Below, piece by piece: positions 18,875 through 27,629 of a stretch of 36,389 nt of DNA; within the stretch, counting starts at the first letter, position 1, and the number at the start of each line of letters is the position of its first letter. The position numbers and the translations under genes were made by a program. The notes beneath the pieces are model-generated. The model did not search any database, was not told where the DNA came from, and worked only from the letters and a program-made list of their open reading frames with translations. The DNA comes from Pyropia haitanensis (taxonomy: Eukaryota; Rhodophyta; Bangiophyceae; Bangiales; Bangiaceae): positions 1 through 36,389 of the forward strand of contig SDUX01000087.1 of assembly GCA_008729055.1 (NCBI GenBank), in the 5' to 3' direction.

Positions 18875-20457
18875 GAGCCGAAGAATTCGCGCACCGCAGC
18901 AGCGGCGGGCTTGGCGTTGATCAGGTCCTGCGGCATCACCGTGTCGATCTCGACCGACGACATCCGCTCCTTGATCGCACGCTCCATGCGCAGCAGACCC
19001 ACGCGGTACTGGTTCTCCATCAGCTCACCGACGGAGCGCACACGGCGGTTGCCGAGGTGGTCGATGTCGTCGATATCGCCGCGTCCGTCGCGCAGGTCCA
19101 CCAGCGCCTTCACACAGGCCACGATGTCTTCGCGGCGCAGGGTGCGCTGGGTATCTTCCGCATCGAGGTCCAGACGCATGTTCATCTTTACCCGGCCCAC
19201 GGCGGACAGGTCATAGCGCTCACTGTCAAAGAACAGCGTGTCAAAGAGCGCGGAGGCCGCCTCAACGGTGGGCGGCTCGCCCGGGCGCATGACGCGGTAG
19301 ATGTCCATGAGCGCGGTGTCGCGGTTCATGTTCTTGTCCTGCGCCATGGTGTTGCGCATGTAGGGGCCGACGTTGACGTTATCGATGTCCAAGAGCGGGA
19401 TCTCGGTAAAACCGGCATCCACCAGTTCCTTCGCCGTGCCGCCGATCAGCTCGCCGTCCTTGTCGTATTCCAGCGTCAGCTCATCACCGGCCTCGACATA
19501 GATCGCGCCGGTTTCTTCGTTGATGATGTCCTTGGCCGCGAACTTGCCCTGGATGTGATCGAAGGGCAGCAACAGCTCTTTGACTTCACCATCATCGATC
19601 AGCTTCTTGACCGCGCGCGGCGTGACCTTCTTACCCGCTTCAAACAACACCTCGCCGGACTTTGCGTCCACGATGTCATAGGTCGGGCGTGTTCCGCGTA
19701 CACGGTCCGGGAAGAAAGGAGCCACCCAGCCCTTCTTCTTTTTCAGCTTGTAGGTCACCGTGTTGTAATAGGCGTCCATGATCGCTTCCTGGTCCAGACC
19801 CAGCGCATAAAGCAGGGTGGTCACAGGCAGCTTGCGGCGACGGTCGATGCGGGCGAACACGATGTCCTTGGCGTCGAACTCGAAATCCAGCCAGGAGCCG
19901 CGATAGGGGATGATGCGGCAGGCAAAGAGCAGCTTGCCCGAGGAATGCGTCTTGCCCTTGTCGTGGTCAAAGAACACGCCGGGCGAGCGGTGCATCTGGG
20001 ACACGATCACCCGCTCGGTCCCGTTCACGATGAACGTACCGTTGGGCGTCATCAGGGGCATGTCGCCCATAAACACGTCCTGTTCCTTGATGTCCTTGAC
20101 GGATTTCGCACCCGTATCTTCGTCCACATCAAAGACGATCAGGCGCAGGGTCACCTTCAGCGGCGCGGAATAGGTCATGTCGCGCTGCTGGCATTCCTCG
20201 ACGTCGTACTTGGGCTTTTCCAGCTCGTACTTGACGTATTCCAGCACGGAGGTCTCGTTGAAGTCCTTGATCGGAAAGACCGACTGGAAGACGCCCATGA
20301 TCCCTTCGCCATCGGTCGGCGTCTCGGCATCGCCCGAGTTCAGGAAGAGATCATAGGAAGATTTCTGCACCTCAATAAGGTTCGGCATATCCAGTACTTC
20401 GCGGATTTTGCCATAATATTTACGCAAACGTTTTTGGCCAAGGTAGGTCTGTGCCAT
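16318..20457 (-). CDS. rpoB: RNA polymerase beta subunit
   Basis: Beta forms, with beta', the active site and the RNA exit channel. The start was placed at the ATG at 20457 ([21 protein letters not shown]) because the earlier in-frame ATG at 20475 is part of GATGGAGTG, whose GGAG is the likely ribosome binding site. That gives 1379 residues. The rifampicin region around residues 520-560 ([17 protein letters not shown] and [10 protein letters not shown]) reads as wild type. Other landmarks are the [17 protein letters not shown] block, the [13 protein letters not shown] motif and the C-terminal LLDAEEDE. It is preceded by a 500-base leader/promoter region of its own, separating it from rplL. 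Confidence 0.99.
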
Positions 20458-20517
20458 GCGGATTTCGCACTCCATCTTTGTGTGATCGCGCGCGGCGGGG
20501 CAAACCCGCGCGAACCG

Positions 20518-20577
20518 TCAAAGATTGAAAAGATGATCTATACCTGCACACCGGCCCAAAGGTGCGCGCCCGATCAT
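20518..20577 (-). CDS. Possible 19-codon leader peptide upstream of rpoB
   Basis: On the minus strand AGGAAAGATC precedes an ATG at 20577, opening a 19-residue frame (MIGRAPLGRCAGIDHLFNL) that stops at 20518. The AGGA spacing is good. The frame begins 11 bases after a terminator-like hairpin and is followed by a GC-rich hairpin just before the rpoB ribosome binding site. Arrangement suggests a leader ORF, but translation and conservation are unknown, and such short frames arise easily by chance. Confidence 0.3.
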   Translation of the reverse strand: MIGRAPLGRCAGIDHLFNL

Positions 20578-20587
20578 GATCTTTCCT

Positions 20588-20620
20588 AAAAAGCCGTCCG
20601 GGAGGGGTGGGCGGCTTTTT
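20588..20620 (-). terminator. Terminator-like hairpin in the rpoB leader
   Basis: AAAAAGCCG (20588-20596) pairs with CGGCTTTTT (20612-20620), with T-runs on both strands, so it looks like an intrinsic terminator in either direction. On the minus strand it lies between the likely rpoB promoter (20716-20743) and rpoB itself, where no upstream gene needs termination. It could be an attenuator. Confidence 0.6.
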
Positions 20621-21024
20621 GCGAAAGATTGGAGGGGGTTATGTGGTGGCCTGCTCCTGCCTGTTTATACGACGCAAAAAGCCGGGCGCGAATCATCGCT
20701 CCCAGCGGAGACTGTGATGTAGGCGGTTAGAGGGGGGATGCAAGGGGGCTTGCGCCCAAACTGCGTGGTACGAGTGTGTTGCGAAAGAAGCGCTGCGTCA
20801 AGTGGGTTATGCCGGGGTGACACAGACCAGAGTTTTCGCAGGTACTTGCCCATCTGAAAGCAGACGGAAGAAAGGAAACAGATTGTTTCCAAAACGCATT
20901 TTGATCATGGCTTCCGGTGTGGCAGAAATATGTTTATTTTTGGGCGCATTACTGACCGGCCCATGAATAATTCATCCAGAACCTACGAAATTCTTCACCA
21001 TCATCTCAGAACAAGGATAGTCAA
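20621..21024. other. Promoter region between rpoB and the acidic-protein gene
   Basis: This 404-base gap separates two divergent genes. It holds a candidate rpoB promoter (20716-20743) on the minus strand and must hold the promoter of the plus-strand gene at 21025, for which I find no clear -35/-10 pair. The stretch at 20870-21000 is more AT-rich than the surroundings. Confidence 0.4.
20716..20743 (-). promoter_or_regulatory. Candidate rpoBC promoter
   Basis: On the minus strand TTGCAT (20738-20743), a 16-base C-rich spacer and TACATC (20716-20721) resemble the other ribosomal promoters of the window (CTTGCA...TATATC at rplK). Transcription from here would cross the hairpin at 20588-20620 before reaching rpoB. 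Confidence 0.45.
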
Positions 21025-21927
21025 ATGCCAGATCATTCCAGACTTTTCACCTATGAAACAGCAGGGCTGTCCTACACCGTAACAGTGTATGAAGACCCCG
21101 ACAGCGGTCAGATACTGGCAGACATCGCCGTCACCAATGGCGCGATGGACGTGAACGCAGTTTACTTTGGGGACGATGATTTTTCAGGCGAAAGCGCCGC
21201 CCTGCGCGGGCCGCTCAACATGAATGGCACGCGCCTTGAGGGTGAAACGCTTCAATGGGACACCGCTACGGAACTCAGCAGACCTGGCCTTGGGCGCGAA
21301 GGGACCGACAAGGAAACCTATCTTGCAGAGGGCGATGTGCTGACCATCGAACTCGATGCCGAAAGCCTTGACGAGATCGACGTCTTTGGCATCAGGGCCA
21401 CATCAACAACGACCGATGAGGGATCAATCAAGGGCGTTTCACATGACCCAGAAGAGCCCGAGGATCCCGAAGAACCGATTTTCGACAAAGTTGGATTTGG
21501 CACAGAACTTGACGACAATGGTGGCATTATGGGCGGGGTCTTTGTCACCGAAGACATGTTACCAGAGGGCGATGAAGGGACTTTCGAAGACTATGTGAGT
21601 GTCTATGAGGACTTCGCGGCCCAATTCCCCGAATTCGGCATTACTGAAGTCGAAGCTGTTTTGTTCTTTGAAATCGTCACAGATGAGAACGGCAATGAAA
21701 TTCCTGAGGAAGTCTTCAGGATAGATGCGCCCGAAGGCGGATTTCAAAGTACCGACGCATTGCTTTCCGCCTACGATGAACAGATCGCAAATGGCGCACT
21801 TGACGGGACAGCGCCTGAAAGCGGCGGCCCATTGGAGCTTGTCGCAGCGCTCAGTCTTGGCGATGCAGACGATACGGCAGTGTTTGAAACGGCTGACATG
21901 CCTGAAGATGAGATCGAACTGGCGTAG
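21025..21927 (+). CDS. Acidic protein of unknown function
   Basis: The 300-residue product is not recognised. It is strongly acidic, with few lysines and arginines and many Asp, Glu and Gly, and has no signal peptide, membrane segment or cysteine-rich motif. A proline/glutamate linker (DPEEPEDPEEPIF, about residues 140-152) divides it into an N-terminal half rich in beta-type sequence (YTVTVYEDPDSGQILADIAV) and a C-terminal half with several acidic patches. AAGGATAG precedes the ATG. Acidity without a classical signal would fit a type I-exported or periplasm-independent protein, but no RTX repeat is present, so this is only a guess. It lies between rplL and rpoB, on the opposite strand, and is probably an insertion into that operon. 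Confidence 0.75.
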   Translation: MPDHSRLFTYETAGLSYTVTVYEDPDSGQILADIAVTNGAMDVNAVYFGDDDFSGESAALRGPLNMNGTRLEGETLQWDTATELSRPGLGREGTDKETYLAEGDVLTIELDAESLDEIDVFGIRATSTTTDEGSIKGVSHDPEEPEDPEEPIFDKVGFGTELDDNGGIMGGVFVTEDMLPEGDEGTFEDYVSVYEDFAAQFPEFGITEVEAVLFFEIVTDENGNEIPEEVFRIDAPEGGFQSTDALLSAYDEQIANGALDGTAPESGGPLELVAALSLGDADDTAVFETADMPEDEIELA

Positions 21928-22011
21928 CCCAAGTCCACCCAGACAGTATTGCGCTTTGAGCGGGTAGCCTGCTCAAAGCGTCCTACAGGCAAAGAACTTT
22001 GTCTTGCGAAT

Positions 22012-22043
22012 AAAAAACGGCGGCCCCGTCCCCGGAACCGCCG
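22012..22043 (-). terminator. rplJL terminator
   Basis: On the minus strand CGGCGG (complement of 22038-22043) pairs with CCGCCG (complement of 22018-22023) around a GC-rich loop, followed by six T residues (22012-22017). It is 71 bases beyond the rplL stop, so rplJL is not simply read through into rpoBC. The plus-strand gene ending at 21927 would meet it from the other side. Confidence 0.8.
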
Positions 22044-22054
22044 CCTCTTTTCCC

Positions 22055-22077
22055 GTAGGGCGGGGTTCACCCCGCCA
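22055..22077 (+). repeat. Single REP unit downstream of rplL
   Basis: A perfect copy of the unit (GTAG foot, arms GGCGGGGT and ACCCCGCC) lies between the rplL stop and its terminator. It is the rightmost copy seen; I found none between 22078 and the end of the window. Confidence 0.88.
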
Positions 22078-22114
22078 CACGATATGATTTTGGGCGCTTT
22101 GCACCCAGGGCAAC

Positions 22115-22489
22115 TTAAGCCAGTTCGACCTCGGCGCCTGCTGCTTCCAGCTTGCCCTTGATCTCTTCGGCTTCCGCCTTGTCGACGCCTTCCTTGATCT
22201 TGCCGCCGGCTTCGACCAGGTCCTTGGCTTCTTTCAGGCCCAGACCGGTGATGCCGCGCACTTCCTTGATCACGTTGATCTTGGAGGCGCCCGCGTTCTT
22301 CAGAACGACGTCAAATTCGGACTTCTCTTCCGCTGCTGCGCCACCGGCGTCTGCAGGGCCTGCCATCATCACAGCGCCGCCTGCGGCGGGCTCGATGCCG
22401 TACTCGTCCTTGAGGATGGTTTTCAGTTCTTGTGCTTCAAGCAGGGTCAGACCAACGATCTCTTCTGCCAGTTTCTTCAGATCAGCCAT
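22115..22489 (-). CDS. rplL: 50S ribosomal protein L7/L12
   Basis: L7/L12 forms the flexible stalk that recruits GTPase translation factors. The 124-residue product has the family structure: N-terminal dimerisation helix ([21 protein letters not shown]), an alanine/glycine-rich hinge (about residues 35-55, [19 protein letters not shown]) and the C-terminal factor-binding domain ([24 protein letters not shown] ... [12 protein letters not shown]). It follows rplJ by 68 bases and ends the unit before a REP copy and terminator. Confidence 0.98.
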   Translation of the reverse strand: MADLKKLAEEIVGLTLLEAQELKTILKDEYGIEPAAGGAVMMAGPADAGGAAAEEKSEFDVVLKNAGASKINVIKEVRGITGLGLKEAKDLVEAGGKIKEGVDKAEAEEIKGKLEAAGAEVELA

Positions 22490-22557
22490 GTTTAGCTCTT
22501 TCCGTTAAGATGTGTGTTCCAACGTGTCCTGTTCCGACACGCCGATAAGACGTTTGC

Positions 22558-23070
22558 TTACGCAGCCTTGTCCTCGATGGTGGACAGGATGGATGCGATG
22601 TTGCTTGCAGGTGCGCCAATGGCTCCGGCGATGTTCGATGCAGGTGCGCCCAGCATGCCCGCGATGGTGGAGATAAGCTCCTCCCGCGAAGGCATTTTGG
22701 ACACGGCTTCGACACCGGCGACATCCAGAGCGTTCTCTCCCATGGCACCGCCCAGGATCACCAGTTTCTGGTTTTCCTTGGCGTAGTCCTGAGCCACCTT
22801 GGCCGCAGCCACAGGATCCTCAGAATAGGTCAGAACGGTCATGCCCGTCAGAAGGTCGGCAATGCTTTCGCAGGGCTTTCCCTGAAGGGCGATTTTGGCG
22901 AGCCTGTTTTTTGCAACACGTACAGCACCACCCGCCTCGCGTGCGCGATGGCGAAGGTCCTGCATTTCGGCAACTGTCATACCGACGTAGTGGGAGACCA
23001 CAACGACGCCAGAGCTTTCAAAGATCTGGCCGAGTTCGTCGACCAATGCTTCTTTTTGTGCTCTATCCAC
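22558..23070 (-). CDS. rplJ: 50S ribosomal protein L10
   Basis: L10 anchors the L7/L12 stalk on 23S rRNA and, in E. coli, represses its own mRNA together with L12. The 170-residue product starts with GTG ([27 protein letters not shown]), with CTGGAGTG at good spacing upstream. The conserved [19 protein letters not shown] and [11 protein letters not shown] blocks follow, and the C-terminal segment has the L12-binding helix with alanine-rich repeats. A structured leader (23071-23270) precedes it. Confidence 0.97.
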   Translation of the reverse strand: MDRAQKEALVDELGQIFESSGVVVVSHYVGMTVAEMQDLRHRAREAGGAVRVAKNRLAKIALQGKPCESIADLLTGMTVLTYSEDPVAAAKVAQDYAKENQKLVILGGAMGENALDVAGVEAVSKMPSREELISTIAGMLGAPASNIAGAIGAPASNIASILSTIEDKAA

Positions 23071-23270
23071 AGTTTCACTCCAGTAAGGGAGGGTTGCCCC
23101 TCCGGCTCAGTTTTGCCGGGGGCCTTTGTGGACACCCGACATTTCGGGTCCTTACGGGGGGTGTGAACAGCTGCGGAGAGCGTGGACGCTCAGCCGACAG
23201 AATATCTACCTTCCCGTCTCAGGCAGGAATTATGAGGTTCCCCTCACCCACCGTCTCGGACGAAAAGCAC
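23071..23270 (-). ncRNA. Probable L10 leader (autoregulatory mRNA element)
   Basis: Upstream of rplJ the minus strand carries small hairpins: GGAGGG-GCAA-CCCTCC directly before the ribosome binding site (23088-23103) and ACCCGA-AATG-TCGGGT (23134-23149). Further up stands a TAATTCCTGCCTGAGACGGG segment and a second GAGACGG copy about 35 bases away. In bacteria this position generally holds the L10(L12)4-binding leader. I assign it from position and structure; the exact ends and consensus match are not established. Confidence 0.5.
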
Positions 23271-23461
23271 AGACCGCACGACGAATCGCGCTTATGTGCT
23301 TGGGCGGTGGGGTACAATGCGCTGACCGGTTTTCCAAGTCCCTTTGTGAGCGACCGCAAATCTTAAGGCCGACAGCGTTCTCCTAGGTGCTGGACTCAGG
23401 CAGATTGACCCCCCGTCGTCTTCATCGCAAGGTGCCCCGGAGCAGCGACAAGAGCCAAGAC

Positions 23462-24802
23462 ATGTGCGCCAAAAAGCACCAAAAGAACATCCTATTCATC
23501 AGCTTCTGCGACGCGGTTGCCTTCTGGAAATATAAGACACTGTTCGGCGAAGAACTTCAGACGCCAAACCTCGACCGGATTTGTGCGCAGTCCACAGCAT
23601 TTCACGCCGCTTATACCCAAGTAACGATGTGCAGCCCCGCGCGCGCCAGTTTCATGTCCGGCAAATCACCGCTCGTGACAGGCATCACTAGCACCGACAA
23701 AAGTTACTTTGACACCATTCCACCGGAAGAGCTCTGGCCCTACACGCTGAAATCTAACGGTTATTTCAACTCGTCCGGCGGAAAGGTCATGCTTGGCTAC
23801 GGCCCCCTGCCCAAGGATATCCATGAGACACTGTTCTCGGACCGGCGCAGACGTTTCAACATGTTCAGGCGCAAACGCTTTGTTGATCTTGATGACCCAC
23901 CCGATGCCATTCGTCGAAAATGCTTCGGAGGCTTCCGTGGCGGTGAAGGAACACTCGATGAAGCGGACGACGTTCACTTTTACGACCACCAGGTGGCTGA
24001 CTCCGCCCTCACTTTCTTAGACAAGTACAAGAAACCTCAGCCCTTCTATCGGGAGGTTGGCTTCTCGGGGCCGCATGGACCCTGGACGACCCCAGCACGG
24101 TTCAAGGAGATGTGCTCTTTCAGGAACATTCGCAAACCTGCAGAGTGGGAAGAGGGCTTCGATACGTCCCAGTACATGGACGTTCAAGCGCCCGAAAACA
24201 TGGACAGCAGCAAAAGGAAGTACTGGAAGAAGAGCGTCCGCAACTACTTCTCCGCCCTCACTCACGCGGACCACCATTTGGGACGCGTGTGGGACGCCCT
24301 CAAGGCCTCGCGGCACGCCAAGAACACAATGGTGGTGATCCTCTCCGATCACGGTCTGCATTTGGGCGAACGGAACCGCTTTAGAAAGCACACTCTATGG
24401 GAGCAGGTCGCGAATGTGCCCCTGATTATCCATGATCCGGACAAGCCACAGGCCAAAGTTGTGACCGACCCCGTAGGTCTGATCGATGTTGGTCCAACTG
24501 TCCTAGATTATCTGGATATGCCTCCGATCCCGAATGCGCCGGGGCGCTCACTGCGCGCACAGATCGATGGCGCGCAAGTCCCCGACAGGGCAATACCGAC
24601 ATTCATGGACGACAGCGCTACGATCCGGAAAGGACGATATAGGTTCATTCAGTACGGGGACGGCACCACAGCTCTATATGATCTCGAAGGTGACTGGTGG
24701 CAGACCAAAAACTTGGGCCCTAGACATCCGGACTATGAAGAAATGCGAGAGTCGCATCAGGCTTGTTGCAGAGCCTATCGACAGGCCAACACTGTTCAGT
24801 GA
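23462..24802 (+). CDS. Formylglycine-type (type I) sulfatase, one metal Asp replaced
   Basis: Type I sulfatases hydrolyse sulfate esters using a formylglycine made from cysteine. The 446-residue product (ATG at 23462; an in-frame GTG at 23387 is possible) has the modification motif C-S-P-A-R in MCSPARASFMSGKSP near residue 60, the QTPNLDRI segment, SGPHGPW, and SDHGLHLGERN near residue 300, all as in iduronate-sulfatase/choline-sulfatase-like members. The N-terminal metal pair, normally D-D after the first strand, reads C-D here (ILFISFCDAVAF), so one ligand is missing. There is no signal peptide, so it would act in the cytoplasm. Codons such as AGA, CTA and ACA occur more often than in neighbours, hinting at transfer. 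Substrate unknown. Confidence 0.85.
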   Translation: MCAKKHQKNILFISFCDAVAFWKYKTLFGEELQTPNLDRICAQSTAFHAAYTQVTMCSPARASFMSGKSPLVTGITSTDKSYFDTIPPEELWPYTLKSNGYFNSSGGKVMLGYGPLPKDIHETLFSDRRRRFNMFRRKRFVDLDDPPDAIRRKCFGGFRGGEGTLDEADDVHFYDHQVADSALTFLDKYKKPQPFYREVGFSGPHGPWTTPARFKEMCSFRNIRKPAEWEEGFDTSQYMDVQAPENMDSSKRKYWKKSVRNYFSALTHADHHLGRVWDALKASRHAKNTMVVILSDHGLHLGERNRFRKHTLWEQVANVPLIIHDPDKPQAKVVTDPVGLIDVGPTVLDYLDMPPIPNAPGRSLRAQIDGAQVPDRAIPTFMDDSATIRKGRYRFIQYGDGTTALYDLEGDWWQTKNLGPRHPDYEEMRESHQACCRAYRQANTVQ

Positions 24803-25011
24803 GCATGACCGGGGCTTCTGAGCCTCGATGACTGCAGTTTCTTTAAGAGCCATCGACGCCCGTATTCCGTTACTGGATAATGAAATAGCGACGGGGGTTG
24901 CGGGCCAACTTCGCGAAACTCAACCCATCGTTGCCGCCGCTCCTTGTATGGGTTCCAAGACCCCTTAGATGAACGACAAGCCATCAAAGGGTTTCGGGGA
25001 GCATCGGGAGA

Positions 25012-25791
25012 ATGAACAGCATTATCGTCGCCACAGACCTGTCAGAGCGGTCCCGGCAGGCTGTCCGCCGTGCCGTCATGCTGGCGGCAGCTGCGGACGC
25101 CAAGTTGACAGTTGTACATGTGGTGGACGAGTCCATTCCTGATGCGATCTGCAAACAGCTTCAGATCGGGGCCAAGACCCTGCTGTCCGAACAGGTTGAC
25201 GAAGATGCAGCCGGGCAGGACGTCTCTGCTGAAATACAGGTGATCATCGGCGATGCGAAAGGTGAAATCAGCAGTTTCGCCGGCCAGTCGGATGCGGACC
25301 TTCTGGTCGTGGGTTTGCACCGTCGCCGGGCATTCCTGGACCAGATCAGGGAAACCACCATGGAGCACCTTGTGCGCTCCAGCGAGATGCCGGTGCTGCT
25401 TGTTGCAAGTCCAGCGGAGGATACCTACCGCAAGGTGCTGTGCGGCGTTGCCTTGTCAGACGTCTGCGCCAAGGCGTTGCACAAGGTGCCTCTGGTTGCG
25501 CCGGAGGCAGAGTTGACCCTGTTTCATGCGCACGAAATCTCGTTCGGGAATGAGGCCAGACGTGATTACGAAACCTGGACAGCCGTGCATCCCCTGCCCC
25601 CAAACCTGCCAGCACCCGTCTTCGTGGAGGGCAAACCGACTGACGCTCTGGAGGATATGATGAAGGACGCTGAATATGATCTGCTTGCCATCGGTGGTCA
25701 TACCCGCAAAGCGGCAGGCCGCTACATTCTTGGCAAGTTCGCATCGATCCTCATTCGCAATCCGCCCTGCGATCTGCTGATCGCGAAGTAA
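25012..25791 (+). CDS. Tandem universal stress protein (UspA family)
   Basis: The 259-residue product holds two Usp domains, about residues 1-130 and 140-259. Domain 1 starts MNSIIVATDLSERSRQAVRRA and ends with SEMPVLLVAS; domain 2 starts KVLCGVALSDVCAKAL and ends GGHTRKAAGRYILGKFASILI. The classical ATP motif G-x2-G-x9-G-S/T is poorly kept in both, so ATP binding is doubtful. GGGAGA precedes the ATG. It follows the sulfatase on the same strand by about 210 bases and shares a bidirectional terminator with rplA. Such proteins respond to starvation or oxygen shifts; the exact role is not known. Confidence 0.9.
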   Translation: MNSIIVATDLSERSRQAVRRAVMLAAAADAKLTVVHVVDESIPDAICKQLQIGAKTLLSEQVDEDAAGQDVSAEIQVIIGDAKGEISSFAGQSDADLLVVGLHRRRAFLDQIRETTMEHLVRSSEMPVLLVASPAEDTYRKVLCGVALSDVCAKALHKVPLVAPEAELTLFHAHEISFGNEARRDYETWTAVHPLPPNLPAPVFVEGKPTDALEDMMKDAEYDLLAIGGHTRKAAGRYILGKFASILIRNPPCDLLIAK

Positions 25792-25818
25792 GGCGAGACT
25801 TTCGAGAACCTAAAAGAA

Positions 25819-25844
25819 AAGGGGCACCAAATCCGGTGCCCCTT
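25819..25844. terminator. Bidirectional terminator between usp and rplA
   Basis: A 10-bp stem, AAGGGGCACC (25819-25828) and GGTGCCCCTT (25835-25844), with a 6-base loop serves both convergent genes. The minus-strand tail (TTTTCTTTTAG) is the stronger T-run, so it is best for rplKA; the plus-strand tail is TTTGCGTT. Confidence 0.9.
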
Positions 25845-25866
25845 TGCGTTAATCTGTCGCTGAAAA

Positions 25867-26571
25867 TCAGCCTTCAGCGGCCATCGCATCGTCAACGGCG
25901 ATGGAAATACCCGGGCCCATGGTGGAGCTCAGATTGATCTTCTTCATGTACGTGCCCTTGGAGCCTGTCGGCTTGGCCTTGGCCACCGCACCAACAAAGG
26001 CGCGCACGTTCTCGACCAGCTTGCCTTCGTCGAAGGACAGTTTGCCGATGCCCGCGTGGACAACGCCACCTTTCTCGGCCTTGAACTGAACTTCACCACC
26101 CTTGGCGGCTTTCACGGCATCCGCCACATCCATGGTCACCGTGCCCACCTTAGGGTTCGGCATCAGGTTGCGGGGACCCAGCACTTTACCCAAACGGCCG
26201 ACGATCGGCATCATGTCAGGTGTTGCGATGCAGCGGTCAAAATCAATCTTGCCGGACTGAACGGTTTCCATCAGGTCCTCTGCGCCAACGATATCAGCGC
26301 CAGCGGCCTGAGCTTCCTCGGCCTTGGGGCCACGGGCAAAGACAGCAACGCGCATGGTCTTGCCGGTGCCGTTGGGCAGGCCGACAACGCCGCGCACCAT
26401 CTGGTCGGCGTGACGGGGATCAACACCAAGGTTCATCGCAACTTCGAGTGTCTCGTCAAACTTGACGTTGGAGTTACCCTTGATCAGCGCGATGGCTTCT
26501 TCAACGGTGACATCCTCTTTGCCTGCGAATGCTTCGCGTGCGGCAGTGGTACGTTTTCCAAGCTTTGCCAT
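25867..26571 (-). CDS. rplA: 50S ribosomal protein L1
   Basis: L1 forms the mobile stalk near the E site and in E. coli represses the rplKA mRNA. The 234-residue product has the usual length and motifs: [69 protein letters not shown], and the [22 protein letters not shown] block. The ATG stands one base after the rplK stop, with AGGTGAAG within the end of rplK as ribosome binding site. Terminated by the hairpin at 25819-25844. Confidence 0.98.
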   Translation of the reverse strand: MAKLGKRTTAAREAFAGKEDVTVEEAIALIKGNSNVKFDETLEVAMNLGVDPRHADQMVRGVVGLPNGTGKTMRVAVFARGPKAEEAQAAGADIVGAEDLMETVQSGKIDFDRCIATPDMMPIVGRLGKVLGPRNLMPNPKVGTVTMDVADAVKAAKGGEVQFKAEKGGVVHAGIGKLSFDEGKLVENVRAFVGAVAKAKPTGSKGTYMKKINLSSTMGPGISIAVDDAMAAEG

Positions 26572-26572
26572 C

Positions 26573-26998
26573 TTACTTCACCTCGATGCCCATGGACCGG
26601 GCGGAACCCAGAATGATCTTCATGGCCTGATCGACGTCATTTGCGGACAGATCGGCCATCTTTGCCTCTGCGATCTCGCGCAGCTGTTTGGTGGTCACGG
26701 TGCCGACGGTTTCACGGCTGGGCGTGTTCGCACCGGATTTCACCTTGGCGGCTTTCTTCAGGTAATAGGACGCAGGGGGCGTCTTGATGTCCATGGTAAA
26801 GGACTTGTCCTGATAGTATGTGATCACGGTCGGGCACGGCGCACCGGGCTCCATCTCTGCCGTCTTGGCGTTGAACGCCTTGCAGAATTCCATGATGTTG
26901 ATGCCGCGCTGACCCAATGCGGGGCCGACGGGCGGGGATGGGTTTGCTTGTCCCGCAGGGATTTGCAACTTCATCGTACCGACGAGTTTCTTGGCCAT
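26573..26998 (-). CDS. rplK: 50S ribosomal protein L11
   Basis: L11 sits at the GTPase-associated centre and is needed for stringent-response sensing by RelA. The 141-residue product starts at the ATG at 26998 ([18 protein letters not shown]); the longer open frame upstream has no family support. Conserved blocks are [22 protein letters not shown], the [20 protein letters not shown] segment, and the C-terminal [33 protein letters not shown]. It is the first gene of its unit with a promoter at 27124-27151, separated from nusG by the TetR/SRPBCC pair. Confidence 0.98.
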   Translation of the reverse strand: MAKKLVGTMKLQIPAGQANPSPPVGPALGQRGINIMEFCKAFNAKTAEMEPGAPCPTVITYYQDKSFTMDIKTPPASYYLKKAAKVKSGANTPSRETVGTVTTKQLREIAEAKMADLSANDVDQAMKIILGSARSMGIEVK

Positions 26999-27123
26999 TA
27001 GCCTTCTCCTATTCCAACGCTCTCGGGACGCGACCCTTGAGCTATGTGTTGTGTGGTCCGGTCCGGGTGCCGCGGCCCCCTCGCCTCCCACAATGGTGAA
27101 TCGCCCAAGAGCGACTGGCGCGG

Positions 27124-27151
27124 GATATAGCGGTCAGAGCCGCATTGCAAG
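27124..27151 (-). promoter_or_regulatory. rplKA promoter
   Basis: On the minus strand CTTGCA (27146-27151) and TATATC (27124-27129) are 16 bases apart. The region is just upstream of rplK and downstream of the SRPBCC gene. It resembles the other housekeeping promoters of the window. Confidence 0.65.
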
Positions 27152-27179
27152 GGGTGGGTCGTTTCCCCGCAGCCGAACA

Positions 27180-27626
27180 TCAGGCCGGGACGCGTTCCGC
27201 AAGCATCCGCAACCGCGGTTTGTGGCGCGCGCGGTAGACCACCCCAGCCCACCAGGCAAAGAAAGGAGTTAGCACTCCCGCATCGACTTCAACAGTATCT
27301 GTCAACCGGCTGCCGGATGGTGTTTCCGTTACGGTCAGATGGTGTCGCCAGCTGTCAATACCGGCTCCATGCTCGTCTGATTGAAACTCCATAGCCGCAT
27401 GATCACAGGACTCGACCGTCATTGAGTAGTCCTGCCACGGTCCGATGCCGAAAAGCGATACGCGCACATCAATACGCTGCCCTTCTTCGATGGTGCCTTT
27501 GGGCAGCCCATCAAACGCGATCAGTCGTCCCATCGCTTCCCGGTAAGATTCCATGTCAGTGGCGATCTCCCACACATCGCGGGCCGATGCGGGGTAATCA
27601 TGTGTCAGCGTGATCGTGCGGGGCAT
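27180..27626 (-). CDS. SRPBCC-family (START/polyketide cyclase-like) protein
   Basis: The 148-residue product has the SRPBCC fold pattern: ITLTHDYPASARDVWEIATDMESY at the N-terminus, a middle beta region (IDVRVSLFGIGPWQDYSMTVESCD) and a C-terminal helix (FFAWWAGVVYRARHKPRLRML). Proteins of this type bind hydrophobic ligands or act as cyclases/chaperones; the ligand is unknown. The start codon is only three bases after the TetR stop codon, so the two are coupled and the TetR protein probably controls it. The pair is inserted between nusG and rplK. Confidence 0.8.
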   Translation of the reverse strand: MPRTITLTHDYPASARDVWEIATDMESYREAMGRLIAFDGLPKGTIEEGQRIDVRVSLFGIGPWQDYSMTVESCDHAAMEFQSDEHGAGIDSWRHHLTVTETPSGSRLTDTVEVDAGVLTPFFAWWAGVVYRARHKPRLRMLAERVPA

Positions 27627-27629
27627 GGC

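Noticed and set aside
18780..18890. Rifampicin-resistance change in rpoB
   Set aside because: The cluster residues (Q, D, H, S at the usual places) read as wild type.
12396..20589. Several long plus-strand open frames (up to 510 codons) opposite rpoC and rpoB
   Set aside because: High GC and strong codon bias of the real genes keep the complementary frame open. The products are His/Val/Asp-rich with no domains.
24828..24968. 46-residue plus-strand frame (MTAVSLRAIDARIP...) between the sulfatase and usp genes
   Set aside because: No ribosome binding site or known family, and the same DNA has an equally open minus frame. Not enough to call a gene.
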